Shown piece after piece: positions 1 to 8,156 of a stretch of 64,000 nt of DNA. Each line of letters opens with the position of its first letter. Position 1 is the first letter of the stretch. A program made the translations under genes and the position numbers. Origin of the DNA: Mycolicibacter heraklionensis (GTDB taxonomy: Bacteria; Actinomycetota; Actinomycetes; Mycobacteriales; Mycobacteriaceae); assembly GCF_001021505.1 (NCBI RefSeq), contig NZ_LDPO01000011.1:100941-164940 (forward strand), in the 5' to 3' direction. The notes under the pieces are model-generated. The model worked only from the letters and a program-made list of their open reading frames with translations, was not told where the DNA came from and made no database searches.

Positions 1-1921
1 GGTCCACCAGGGTTGAGGTGTCGCCGAGTTCACGGCCGTCGGCGATGTCGCGCAGCAGCCGCCGCATGATCTTGCCGCTGCGGGTCTTGGGCAGCTCCGG
101 GACGATATGGACGTTGCGGGGCTTGGCGATCGGCGAGATCTCCACGGTCACGCGCTCGCGCAGCTCGTCGACGATCGTGCCGCCCACGTGGCTGTGGGAC
201 GCCGCCAGCACCACGAACGCACAGATCCGTTGGCCGGTCTGCTCATCGATAGCGCCGACCACGGCGGCCTCGGCCACCGCCTCATGGCTGACCAGCGCGG
301 ACTCCACCTCGGCGGTGGAGATGCGGTGCCCGGACACGTTCATCACGTCGTCGATCCGGCCCAATACCCAGATGTCGCCGTCGGCGTCGTAGCGGGCGCC
401 GTCGCCGGCGAAGTACCAGCCCTGCTCGGCGAACCGCGACCAGTAGGTCTCGATGAAACGCTCCGGGTCACCCCAGATCCCTCGGGTCATCGACGGCCAC
501 GGCTGGTCGATCACCAGGTAGCCCGACACCGGTTCCCCGGCAGTCTCATTCGGAGTCAACAGATCACCGTGATCGTCGACAATGCGCGCGGAAATCCCGG
601 GCAGCGGCGTCATCGCGGCACCCGGCTTGGCCGCGGCCACACCGGGCAGCGGGGTGATCATCGCCGCACCGGTTTCGGTCTGCCACCAGGTGTCGACCAC
701 CGGGACCGCGTCCGCGCCGATCACCCGCCGGTACCAGCGCCAGGCCTCCGGGTTGATCGGTTCACCGACTGAACCCAACAGCCGCAGGCTGGACAGATCG
801 TGCGCGTCGGGGATCTCGCGGCCCCACTTCATGAACGTGCGGATCAACGTCGGTGCGGTGTAATAGATTGTCACACCGTACTTTTCGATGATCTGGAAGT
901 GTCGGTGGTGGTCCGGGAAGTCCGGGGTGCCCTCGTAGATCACCTCGGTGGCGCCGTTGGCCAGCGGCCCGTACACCGCGTAGGTGTGCCCGGTGACCCA
1001 CCCGACGTCGGCGGTGCACCAGAACACGTCGGAGGCGGCCTTGAGGTCGAAGACGTAATGGTGCGTGTAGGCGGCCTGGGTCAGGTAGCCGCCGCTGGTG
1101 TGCATGATGCCCTTCGGCTTGCCGGTGGTCCCCGACGTGTACAGCAGGAACAGCGGCTGCTCGGCCTCGAACGCCTCGGGGGTGTGCTGCGGTGAGGCCG
1201 ACTCCACCACGTCGTGCCACCACAGGTCGCGGTCCGGCGTCCAGGACACCTCAACACCGGTACGACGCACCACCAGCACATGCTCGACGGTTTCAGCCTC
1301 CGCGACCGCCTCATCGACCGCGGGCTTCAGCGGCGCCGGCTGTCCCCGACGGAACTGCCCATCGGAGGTGATCACCAGCTTCGCCTGCGCGTCGTCGATG
1401 CGAGACCGCAGCGCATGCGCGGAGAACCCGGCGAATACCACGGTGTGCAGCACGCCCAGGCGCGCGCACGCCAGCATCGCGACGACCGCCTCGGGGATCA
1501 TCGGCAGATAAATCGCCACGCGGTCACCGGCGACCAGGCCGAGTTCGGTCAGCGCGTTGGCCGCCCGGGAGACCTCGGCCTGCAGGTCCGCGTAGGTGAT
1601 GGTGCGGGCGTCCCCGCTCGGCTCGCCCTCCCAGTGGATCGCCACCCGGTCGCCGTGGCCGGCCTCCACGTGGCGATCCACGCAGTTGTAGGCGACGTTG
1701 AGCTTGCCGTCGGCGAACCAGCGCGCGAACGGGGCGTCTGCGTAGTCGAGCACCTCGGTGAAGGGCGTTGCCCAGCTCAACCGGTTGGCCTGCTCGGCCC
1801 AGAACGCGAGCCGATCGGACTCGGCTGCGCGGTACAACTCGGGACCCGCGTTGGCCTGGGCGGCGAACTCGGCGGAGGGCGGGTACGACGGTGCTGAAGC
1901 GGCAGGGGTTGCGGTGGTCAC
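1..1921 (-). CDS. acs: Acetyl-coenzyme A synthetase, 3' end cut by window edge
   Basis: Activates acetate to acetyl-CoA through acetyl-AMP in the cytosol. The reverse-strand frame stays open from a GTG at 1921 to the left edge (640 codons), so only about the last dozen residues of a roughly 650-residue Acs are missing. Visible motifs are the AMP-binding loop YTSGTTGKPKG, TADVGWVTGH, the WWQTETG segment, YFAGDGAR, the hinge GRIDDVMNVSGHR and the acetylatable lysine region PKTRSGKIMRR. The N-terminus resembles mycobacterial Acs. The GTG lies 7 bases after TAGGCT, a good -10, so the mRNA is probably leaderless. Its divergent neighbour starts 40 bp away. H37Rv counterpart by order and sequence: Rv3667. 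Confidence 0.96.
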   Translation of the reverse strand, partial: MTTATPAASAPSYPPSAEFAAQANAGPELYRAAESDRLAFWAEQANRLSWATPFTEVLDYADAPFARWFADGKLNVAYNCVDRHVEAGHGDRVAIHWEGEPSGDARTITYADLQAEVSRAANALTELGLVAGDRVAIYLPMIPEAVVAMLACARLGVLHTVVFAGFSAHALRSRIDDAQAKLVITSDGQFRRGQPAPLKPAVDEAVAEAETVEHVLVVRRTGVEVSWTPDRDLWWHDVVESASPQHTPEAFEAEQPLFLLYTSGTTGKPKGIMHTSGGYLTQAAYTHHYVFDLKAASDVFWCTADVGWVTGHTYAVYGPLANGATEVIYEGTPDFPDHHRHFQIIEKYGVTIYYTAPTLIRTFMKWGREIPDAHDLSSLRLLGSVGEPINPEAWRWYRRVIGADAVPVVDTWWQTETGAAMITPLPGVAAAKPGAAMTPLPGISARIVDDHGDLLTPNETAGEPVSGYLVIDQPWPSMTRGIWGDPERFIETYWSRFAEQGWYFAGDGARYDADGDIWVLGRIDDVMNVSGHRISTAEVESALVSHEAVAEAAVVGAIDEQTGQRICAFVVLAASHSHVGGTIVDELRERVTVEISPIAKPRNVHIVPELPKTRSGKIMRRLLRDIADGRELGDTSTLVD

Positions 1922-1928
1922 GGTCAGG

Positions 1929-1934
1929 AGCCTA
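1929..1934 (-). promoter_or_regulatory. -10 element of leaderless acs promoter
   Basis: On the reverse strand TAGGCT is followed by seven bases and the GTG of acs. This is the standard arrangement of mycobacterial leaderless promoters (TANNNT, then 6-7 bases, then the start codon as +1). No clear -35 is seen. The opposite strand carries TAGTGT at 1948-1953, eight bases before the GTG of the divergent gene. Confidence 0.55.
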
Positions 1935-1961
1935 ATCACCTCGACGGTAGTGTCACAGCCC

Positions 1962-2708
1962 GTGACCACTGCGGAGGATCCACTGGCCCCGTTAGTCCAG
2001 TTGCCCGGTGTCGCCGATGCCAGTGAGCAGGTCCGCGACGAGCTGGCTCGGGTGCACCGGCACAAGACCAATATGCGGGGCTGGCCGGTCAGCGCCGCGG
2101 AGGCTTCCCTGCGGGCGGCGCGGGCGTCGTCGGTGCTCGACGGGGGGCCTGCCGCCGTGGACGCCGCCGCCACCTCCGACCCGGTGTTCGCCGGTGCCCT
2201 GCGGGTGGCCCAGGCTCTGGAGGGCGGGGAGACCACGCTGGTCGAGGTGTGGCGGCGCGCTCCGCTGCAGGCCCTGTCTCGGCTGCACGTGTTGGCCGCC
2301 GCGGATCTCGTCGAGGAGGAGCGCCTCGGCCGGCCCGAGGGCGGCGCTGCCGTCGGCCGCCGGCTGGAGATGCTGGCTGACCTGGCCACCGGCGGCACGT
2401 CGGTGGCAGCCCCGGTTTTCGCCGCGGTGGTGCACGGCGAGCTGCTGACACTGGCTCCGTTCGGTAGTGCCGACGGCGTAGTGGCCCGCGGCGCGGCCCG
2501 GCTGGTCACCATCGCCAGCGGGTTGGACCGCCATGGGCTGGGGGTGCCCGAGGTGACTTGGATGCGCAAGGCGCGTGACTACCGGCGGGCGGCGGCGGAC
2601 TTCGCGAGCGGCTCAGCCGAGGGTGTCACCGCCTGGCTGCTGCTGTGTTGCGGCGCGATGCGCACCGGTGCGCTCGATGCGCTGGGGATTGCTGAGGCCG
2701 GGCGCTAG
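1962..2708 (+). CDS. Degenerate Fic-fold protein (Rv3662c-like)
   Basis: 248 residues from the GTG at 1962; an in-frame extension upstream overlaps acs and is unlikely. The conserved mycobacterial protein at this position (Rv3662c in H37Rv) has no proven function. I see a Fic-like layout: an early SSVLDG segment resembling the inhibitory (S/T)xxxE(G/N) helix of Fic proteins, and a late APFGSADGVVARGAARL segment that aligns with the HPFxDGNGRxxR catalytic loop. The catalytic histidine is alanine and the N-G-R core is altered, so AMP transfer would not be expected. Homologues are sometimes labelled oxidoreductase, for which I see no cofactor motif. The gene runs tail to tail with Ms1. Confidence 0.7.
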   Translation: MTTAEDPLAPLVQLPGVADASEQVRDELARVHRHKTNMRGWPVSAAEASLRAARASSVLDGGPAAVDAAATSDPVFAGALRVAQALEGGETTLVEVWRRAPLQALSRLHVLAAADLVEEERLGRPEGGAAVGRRLEMLADLATGGTSVAAPVFAAVVHGELLTLAPFGSADGVVARGAARLVTIASGLDRHGLGVPEVTWMRKARDYRRAAADFASGSAEGVTAWLLLCCGAMRTGALDALGIAEAGR

Positions 2709-2739
2709 GCGCTGATCCGGGCCGCTCGATGAAGGCCCA

Positions 2740-2787
2740 GGAAAGACGAAGCGGGCGGCGCTCCGAAGGATTCGGCTCGCCGCCCGC
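2740..2787 (-). terminator. Ms1 terminator hairpin
   Basis: A ten-base perfect inverted repeat, GCGGGCGGCG with CGCCGCCCGC, spans 2751-2787. On the reverse strand it is followed by TTCGTCTTT at 2750-2742. It is both the 3' hairpin of the RNA and a barrier to the convergent Fic-like gene. Confidence 0.75.
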
Positions 2788-3042
2788 TAGTACGGTACAC
2801 GGTTACCAAGCGTCCAACTTGGGCTGCGTGGGTGGCCTCGGCGCTCCTGCGGTGTTCTTCGGCTGCAGCCCCACCCAAAGGGCTGGCGACACCGATCACG
2901 TTCCGCAATTACGCAGGCCCGCAACACTTCTGCCATCTTCGCGGCTGTGGCTCCGCGTGGGTACCGTTCTCCGTACTGGGAAGTGCGGCTCGGGAGATCG
3001 ATCCTTCTCTTCCGGGTCGACCCTGGCCTTGCCGGCTTCCGT
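2743..3042 (-). ncRNA. Ms1 (MTS2823) small RNA
   Basis: This 430-base gap has no credible ORF but has a promoter, a roughly 300-nt transcribed interval and a strong terminator on the reverse strand. Position matches MTS2823 of M. tuberculosis: downstream of and co-oriented with the SerB-like HAD gene (Rv3661) and convergent with Rv3662c. Size also matches. A long-range helix is visible: 2971-2977 pairs exactly with 2789-2795 (AGTACGG with CCGTACT), closing a long central region as in 6S-like RNAs. Ms1 is known to bind RNA polymerase core lacking sigma and to accumulate in stationary phase. Ends are estimated from promoter and terminator, to within about 5 bases. Confidence 0.85.
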
Positions 3043-3048
3043 GCTTCC

Positions 3049-3077
3049 TTTGTACTACGTGACGCACGGCACAGCAA
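3049..3077 (-). promoter_or_regulatory. Promoter of Ms1 RNA
   Basis: On the reverse strand TTGCTG (3077-3072) is separated by 17 bases from TACAAA (3054-3049). This predicts a start near 3042, about 300 bases before the terminator, which is the known Ms1 length. The -10 is imperfect (consensus TANNNT). Confidence 0.55.
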
Positions 3078-3144
3078 GGGCCAATCGCATACGGCGTGTA
3101 CCGCGTCATCGGATTGTGACCAGTGGTGTTTGCTGGGCGTTCGA

Positions 3145-4011
3145 TCAGGGCGCCAGTCGGCGTAGCAGCGAGTAGGTCAGGGCGCCGGCAGCCAGCGCGC
3201 TGACACCGACTGCGGCGGTGGTGGCCAGCGCCGCGCCGGACGGCGCCGGGATGCGGTCACGCAGCGAGACCGGCCGCGAGAAGGTCAGCACCGGCCAGCC
3301 GTTGGCGATCGCTTCTTTGCGCAGTGCGCGGTCGGGGTTCACCGCCGACGGATGCCCGACCACCTGCAGCATCGGCAGGTCGGTGATCGAGTCCGAGTAG
3401 GCGTAGCAGTGCTCCAGCGGGTAGCCCTCGCGGGCGGCCAGCTCGCGGATGGCCTGCACCTTGCCCTCGCCGTAGCAGTAGAACGCGATCTCGCCGGTGT
3501 ACTTGCCGTCGGCGACCACCATCCGGGTCGCCATGGCGTGGGTTGCCCCCAGCGCCCGGGCGATCGGCGCCACGATCTCCTCCCCGGAGGCCGAGACCAC
3601 CACCACGTCGCGGCCGCAGAGTTTGTGGTCGGCGATCAACTCGGCCGCCTCCGCGAAGATCAGCGGCGTGACGATGTCGTGCATCGTCTCGTTGACGATC
3701 GCCTTGACCTGTTCCACGTTCCAGCCGGTGCACATGTTGGTCAGGTGGGCGCGCATCCGCTCCATCTGATCGTGGTCGGCGCCGGACAACAGCATCAGGA
3801 ATTGCGCGTAACTCGACTTGAGCACGGTGCGGCGATTGATCAGTCCCTGATCCATAAAGGGTTTGCTGAAGGCCAGCGCGCTGGACTTCGCGATGACCGT
3901 CTGGTCGAGGTCCAGGAAGGCTGCGGTGCGGGTTCGCGGAGTCCCGGCGAGGTCGGCAGGGGCCGCAGGTGAGGTAGGCGGTGACTGCGGCTGCGGGGTG
4001 GTTGCGGACAC
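3145..4011 (-). CDS. SerB-like HAD family phosphatase with C-terminal membrane anchor
   Basis: About 288 residues, HAD subfamily IB, related to phosphoserine phosphatase. Motif I is FLDLDQTVI near residue 35, motif II is VVSAS, motif III lysine lies in GEGKVQAI, and motif IV is YSDSITDLPML. After the catalytic domain is a C-terminal hydrophobic stretch with small residues ending in SLLRRLAP, likely a membrane anchor. An Ala/Pro/Thr-rich N-terminus precedes the domain. It corresponds to Rv3661 and sits between the 6C and Ms1 RNAs, next to the Tad cluster. The substrate is unknown. GTG codons exist at 4017 and 4011; I chose 4011 because TATGCT ends exactly six bases before it, implying a leaderless mRNA. 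Confidence 0.9.
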   Translation of the reverse strand: MSATTPQPQSPPTSPAAPADLAGTPRTRTAAFLDLDQTVIAKSSALAFSKPFMDQGLINRRTVLKSSYAQFLMLLSGADHDQMERMRAHLTNMCTGWNVEQVKAIVNETMHDIVTPLIFAEAAELIADHKLCGRDVVVVSASGEEIVAPIARALGATHAMATRMVVADGKYTGEIAFYCYGEGKVQAIRELAAREGYPLEHCYAYSDSITDLPMLQVVGHPSAVNPDRALRKEAIANGWPVLTFSRPVSLRDRIPAPSGAALATTAAVGVSALAAGALTYSLLRRLAP

Positions 4012-4017
4012 CGCCAC

Positions 4018-4023
4018 AGCATA
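4018..4023 (-). promoter_or_regulatory. -10 element of HAD phosphatase gene
   Basis: Reverse strand TATGCT, six bases before the GTG at 4011. This supports leaderless initiation there rather than at the GTG at 4017, which would touch the -10. Confidence 0.5.
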
Positions 4024-4146
4024 GGTCCGGGAGGTCGGTCAGCCCGGTGCTACGGCAGAAAGAGCACTTCACACGTAGTGCGAGATATGGGTCGCCATTT
4101 GATAGCAACACTTGCAAACACTTGCGCCGGACCACCCTGTCGTGTG

Positions 4147-4152
4147 TATAGT
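4147..4152 (+). promoter_or_regulatory. -10 element of 6C RNA
   Basis: TATAGT preceded by TGTG (extended -10 character) with a TTGCGC about 19 bases upstream. It predicts transcription from about 4156-4160, giving an RNA of about 95 nt ending at the U tract at 4248-4253. Confidence 0.65.
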
Positions 4153-4155
4153 GGC

Positions 4156-4253
4156 ATCACTCGGCTTATGCTGAGGGTGTATCGGCCCGACCCCCCGGGG
4201 TTGATACGCGACGACCTCCGCCTCCTCCCCCCCTGGCGGGGGTCGTCTTTTTT
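4156..4253 (+). ncRNA. 6C small RNA (B11)
   Basis: A compact RNA with three hairpins. A 5' stem CTCGGC/GCTGAG lies near 4160-4175. A second stem (4179-4207) has six cytosines in its loop. A terminal stem of 13 pairs (4210-4222 with 4235-4247) has a loop containing seven consecutive cytosines, followed by TTTTTT. Two C-rich loops define the 6C RNA family of high-GC Gram-positives. B11 of M. tuberculosis lies in the same place, between Rv3660c and Rv3661, is about 93 nt, and has the same orientation relative to them. The C-loops are thought to pair with G-rich ribosome-binding regions of target mRNAs. Confidence 0.92.
4210..4253 (+). terminator. Intrinsic terminator of 6C RNA
   Basis: A 13-pair stem with one T-G wobble and a 12-base loop, directly followed by six T. 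Such canonical terminators are uncommon in mycobacteria. From 4254 to 4438 I see only the untranslated region leading to the ssd/tad operon and no convincing ORF. Confidence 0.85.
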
Positions 4254-4438
4254 AACCGGTAATTTGTTCGCCGGAGCCCCCTCCCGTTGACTGGAACGTG
4301 TTATAGATCCGGCTTTTCGTACCATTAGTTTGGTTTGTCCGGTAACACATAACTCGAAGTTCTCCACAGTCGGGAATTTCATCCACACCTGCCCGGTTTT
4401 GGGTGGCGCGATGGGGGCCGCCGCGTCACGGTGAGGCG

Positions 4439-5521
4439 GTGAGCGCAACCATCGGCCTGTTGGCCCTCGTCACCCCGTCGGTGTTGCGCGACGAACTGGA
4501 CCGGGTGGCCGCGGCGGTGGGTGTCCGCGTCATCCACCTCGGCGCCGAGATACCGAACCGCAGGGCCTGGTCGGCGGCTGCGGCCGTGGTGCTCGACGAG
4601 CAGGCGGCCGCCCGCTGCGGCCCGGTCCGGCTGCCGCGCCGCCCCCATGTCGTAGTGCTCACCAGCGGCCAGCCCACCACCCTCACCTGGCAAGCCGGTG
4701 TCGCCGTCGGGGCGCAACGCGTCCTGGCGCTGCCCGCCGAAGGCAACGAGCTGGTGGCCGAGCTGGCCGAAGCCGGCGAGTCGGCCCGGGATGGGGCGCG
4801 CCGCGGCGACGTCATCGCGGTGATCGGCGCACGTGGCGGCGCGGGCGCGTCACTGCTGGCAACGGCGCTGGCCCAGCGCGCAGGCGATGCGCTGTTGCTC
4901 GACCTCGACGCGTGGGGCGGGGGTATCGATCTGCTGGTAGGTACCGAAAATGCCGGCGGCCTGCGCTGGCGCGACCTGACGCAGCACAGCGGGCGGTTGA
5001 CCTGGCCGGCGCTGCGCGCAGCGCTGCCCCGCCGGGACGGGGTGAGCGTCCTGTCGGGCGCCCGGCGGGGCGAGTCGGGCCATGAGCCCACCGAGGTCGA
5101 AGCCGGCACCGTCGACGCGGTCGTGGACGCGGGCCGTCGTGGCGGGGTCACCGTGGTCTGCGACCTGCCCCGCGCGTGGGCCGACCCAATCGAGGGCGCA
5201 CTGAGCGCTGCCGATCTCGTCGTGGTGGTCAGTCCGTGCGACGTACGGTCCTGCGCGGCCGGTGCCGCGCTCGCGCCGCGCCTGCGCGCGGTGAACCCCA
5301 ACGTCGGCCTGGTGGTGCGCGGACCGGCCCCCGGCGGACTCCGGGCCGCGGAGTTGGCAGAGACCGTCGGACTGCCGCTGTTGGCCGCAGTGCGGGCCGA
5401 GCCTCGGCTGGCGGAGCGGCTCGAACACGAGAGGCTGCGGTTGCATCGCCGCTCCGCACTGGCGGTGGCGGCCGGCCGGGTCATCGAAATGTTGCCCCAG
5501 CGGAAAGCCCTGGCTTCATGA
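4439..5521 (+). CDS. ssd: CpaE/MinD-like septum-site determining protein
   Basis: About 360 residues. A receiver-like N-terminal half is followed by a MinD/ParA-type ATPase fold. The P-loop is VIGARGGAGAS near residue 130, a deviant form lacking the usual lysine of KGGxGKT; the A' region is LLLDLDAWGGGIDLL, and a DLPRAW segment follows. It corresponds to Rv3660c (Ssd). CpaE relatives localise Tad/Flp secretion systems and MinD relatives affect division. It is the first gene of the tad operon and its stop overlaps the tadA start by 4 bases. GTG 4439 has GGTGAGG upstream; GTG 4403 is an in-frame alternative. Confidence 0.88.
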   Translation: MSATIGLLALVTPSVLRDELDRVAAAVGVRVIHLGAEIPNRRAWSAAAAVVLDEQAAARCGPVRLPRRPHVVVLTSGQPTTLTWQAGVAVGAQRVLALPAEGNELVAELAEAGESARDGARRGDVIAVIGARGGAGASLLATALAQRAGDALLLDLDAWGGGIDLLVGTENAGGLRWRDLTQHSGRLTWPALRAALPRRDGVSVLSGARRGESGHEPTEVEAGTVDAVVDAGRRGGVTVVCDLPRAWADPIEGALSAADLVVVVSPCDVRSCAAGAALAPRLRAVNPNVGLVVRGPAPGGLRAAELAETVGLPLLAAVRAEPRLAERLEHERLRLHRRSALAVAAGRVIEMLPQRKALAS

Positions 5522-6702
5522 GGGATTCGCTGATCGACCGGGTCCGGGAGCGGCTGGCGTCGGAGTCCGGGGGATCGTCAGAGCTGCGCCCACAGACGGT
5601 GGCCGCCGCGATCCGGGCCGAATCCGGCGGGGTGCTCGGCGATACCGAGATGCTGTCGAGCCTGCGGGTCCTGCAGACCGAACTGACCGGCGCCGGGGTG
5701 CTGGAACCACTGTTGTGCGCGTCGGGCACCACCGACGTGCTGGTCACGGCCCCCGATGCGGTGTGGGTTGACGACGGGGCGGGCTTGCGGCGCACCGAGA
5801 TTCGGTTCGCCGATGAAGCGGCTGTGCGTCGGCTGGCTCAACGCCTGGCGGTGGCTGCGGGCCGTCGACTCGACGACGCCCAGCCCTGGGTCGACGGGCA
5901 GTTGCACGGCTTCAACGTCGGAGGCACCGGTGAGTTCACCGTGCGCCTGCACGCGATCCTGCCGCCCGTTGCGGCCGACGGGACGTGCCTGTCGCTGCGG
6001 GTCCTGCGCCCGGCCACCCAAGACCTCGCCGCACTGACGGCCACGGGCGCCATCGCGCCGGCCGCGGCGGCCCTGCTGGCCGACATCATCGCCGCTCGGC
6101 TGGCGTTTCTGGTCTCCGGCGGCACCGGCGCCGGCAAGACAACCGTGCTGGCCGCCCTGCTCGGCGCGGTCGGCGAAGGCGAGCGGGTGGTCTGCGTCGA
6201 GGACGCCCCCGAATTGCAGCCCCGCCACCCGCATCTGGTCAGGCTGGTGGCGCGCGCGGCCAACGTCGAAGGCGCCGGCGAGGTGGGGTTGCGCGAGCTG
6301 GTCCGGCAGGCGCTGCGGATGCGGCCGGATCGGTTGGTGGTCGGTGAGGTCCGGGGCGCCGAAGTGGTCGACCTGCTTGCCGCATTGAACACCGGCCATG
6401 ACGGGGGCGCGGGAACCGTACACGCCAACAGCCCGGCCGAAGTCCCGGCCCGCCTGGAAGCGCTTGCCGCACTGGGTGGTCTGGACCGCGCGGGCCTGCA
6501 CAGCCAGCTGGCGGCGGCCGTCCAGGTGCTGGTGCACGTCGCGCGAGACCGCGACGGCAAACGCCGGCTCACCGACATCTCGATGCTGCGCCGCACCGCC
6601 GCGGGCCAGGTGCAGGCCGCGCCGGTGTGGCAGGCCGGGCGTGGACTGACCGACCAGGCCGTCGAATTCCGTGCCCTGCTGCGCGATCGGATGGCCGCGT
6701 GA
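5518..6702 (+). CDS. tadA: TadA-family secretion ATPase
   Basis: 394 residues, the CpaF/TadA type II/IV secretion ATPase that powers Flp pilus assembly at the inner membrane. Visible motifs are the Walker A loop SGGTGAGKTT near residue 201, the Asp box VVCVEDAPEL, Walker B RPDRLVVGEVRG and the His box GHDGGAGTVHAN. Length and domain order fit mycobacterial homologues (Rv3659c). The ATG overlaps the ssd stop (ATGA), and its own stop overlaps the next GTG, indicating translational coupling through the operon. Confidence 0.95.
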   Translation: MRDSLIDRVRERLASESGGSSELRPQTVAAAIRAESGGVLGDTEMLSSLRVLQTELTGAGVLEPLLCASGTTDVLVTAPDAVWVDDGAGLRRTEIRFADEAAVRRLAQRLAVAAGRRLDDAQPWVDGQLHGFNVGGTGEFTVRLHAILPPVAADGTCLSLRVLRPATQDLAALTATGAIAPAAAALLADIIAARLAFLVSGGTGAGKTTVLAALLGAVGEGERVVCVEDAPELQPRHPHLVRLVARAANVEGAGEVGLRELVRQALRMRPDRLVVGEVRGAEVVDLLAALNTGHDGGAGTVHANSPAEVPARLEALAALGGLDRAGLHSQLAAAVQVLVHVARDRDGKRRLTDISMLRRTAAGQVQAAPVWQAGRGLTDQAVEFRALLRDRMAA

Positions 6703-7505
6703 GCGGCCCGGTGGCCGCCGCACTGGCCTTGGCTGCGGCGGCGCTGCTCGGTGTTTCGCCGCGCCGCCGCATCGCACCGAACGGTCGCGCTCCTGGCGGC
6801 CGGGCCGCCCGGCGGGCCGGCGGGTGGAGCCTCATCGGCACGGTGACCGGCGCCGCTGTACTGGCCGCGCTGGCCCTGCCGCTCAGCACGTGGCTGGCCG
6901 GAGTCCTGTTGGGGGCCACTGCCGCCCTGCGTCACCGCCGTGGCCTGCGCCGCCGCCGGGCCGTCGCGGAATCGCGCGCCTTGGAGACTGCCTTGGATGC
7001 CCTGGCTGGTGAGCTGCGCGTCGGAGCGCATCCGGTGCGGGCATTCGCCATTGCGGCCGCAGAATCCCACCATCCCGCGGTGGCCGCCGGTCTGGGCGGC
7101 GTCGCCGCCCGGGCCCGGCTTGGGGCCGACGTCGCGACCGGCCTGCGTGATGCGGCCGCATCCTCGGCGCTGCCCTCGCAGTGGGAGCGGCTCGCCGCCT
7201 ACTGGCAACTCGGCGGACAGCACGGCGTGGCGATCGCCACCCTGATGCACGCCGCGCAACGCGATATCACTGCCCGGCAAAGGTTCTCGGCGCGGGCCGA
7301 AGCGGGCATGGCCGGCGCCCGCGCCTCGGCGACGCTCCTGGCCGGTCTGCCGCTGCTCGGTGTGCTGCTGGGTCAGTTGATCGGAGCCCGCCCGGTCGCC
7401 TTTCTCCTCGGCGGAGCGGGTGGGGTGCTGGCGTTGATCGGGGTGGGCCTGGTCTGCGTCGGGCTGCTGTGGTCGGACCGGATCACCGCGCAGGCGGTCA
7501 CATGA
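6699..7505 (+). CDS. tadB: TadB-like inner-membrane platform protein
   Basis: 268 residues, type II secretion F-domain protein. Hydrophobic segments lie near the N-terminus and at the C-terminus, and a cytoplasmic helical domain includes LETALDALAGELRVGAHP. It corresponds to Rv3658c. It should form the membrane platform of the Flp pilus with TadC. The GTG at 6699 overlaps the tadA stop (GTGA), and the stop overlaps the tadC ATG. Confidence 0.88.
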   Translation: MSGPVAAALALAAAALLGVSPRRRIAPNGRAPGGRAARRAGGWSLIGTVTGAAVLAALALPLSTWLAGVLLGATAALRHRRGLRRRRAVAESRALETALDALAGELRVGAHPVRAFAIAAAESHHPAVAAGLGGVAARARLGADVATGLRDAAASSALPSQWERLAAYWQLGGQHGVAIATLMHAAQRDITARQRFSARAEAGMAGARASATLLAGLPLLGVLLGQLIGARPVAFLLGGAGGVLALIGVGLVCVGLLWSDRITAQAVT

Positions 7506-8092
7506 CCGCCGCCGCGATCTTGCTGGCTGCGGCACTGCTTGCCGCCGCCGGACCGGCGACGGTGCGGACGCGGGCCGGGCTGCCCCGGCCCAACCATCCG
7601 CCGCCCCGCCGGGCAGTGCCGGGCACCGACGCGCTGGCGGTGGCCGCCGACCTGGACGTGTTCGCGCTCTGCTTGACCGCGGGGATGTCTGTCTCCGGTG
7701 CGGCCGCGGCCACCGCCCGGCACGCGCCGCCGCACTTGGCCGGGGCCTTGCGCCGCGGCGCCGACCTGCTGGCGCTGGGTGCCGAACCGGGCGTCGCCTG
7801 GTCGGCGCCGAGCGGTCCGGCTGCCAGGGCACTCGACCCGACCACCACCGCGGTGCTGCGCCTGGCGAGACGGTCGGGGTCCTCCGGTGCCGCGCTGGCC
7901 GTCGGGCTCGGCGAACTGGCCGCACAGTGCCGCGACGAGGCCGCGCATACGGCCACCGCCGCTGCGGAGCGGGCCGGAGTGCTGATCGCCGGGCCGCTCG
8001 GACTGTGCTTCCTGCCCGCATTCGTGTGCCTGGGCATCGTGCCGGTGGTGGCCGGGCTGGCCGGCGACGTGTTGCGGTCGGGGCTGCTGTGA
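7502..8092 (+). CDS. tadC: TadC-like inner-membrane platform protein
   Basis: 196 residues with a type II secretion F-domain. There is an N-terminal hydrophobic segment, a cytoplasmic region with LDVFALCLTAGMSVSGA and two C-terminal hydrophobic segments ending in LAGDVLRSGLL. It corresponds to Rv3657c and partners TadB. The ATG overlaps the tadB stop by 4 bases. A 64-base gap with a strong ribosome-binding site then precedes flp, so the pilin can be expressed at a different level. Confidence 0.88.
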   Translation: MTAAAILLAAALLAAAGPATVRTRAGLPRPNHPPPRRAVPGTDALAVAADLDVFALCLTAGMSVSGAAAATARHAPPHLAGALRRGADLLALGAEPGVAWSAPSGPAARALDPTTTAVLRLARRSGSSGAALAVGLGELAAQCRDEAAHTATAAAERAGVLIAGPLGLCFLPAFVCLGIVPVVAGLAGDVLRSGLL

Positions 8093-8156
8093 TTCGGGAA
8101 ATGCTTCGCGGACACGCCGCGAGAGTCGAAGAAAAGTACGGCTGAAGGAGGCGCTT

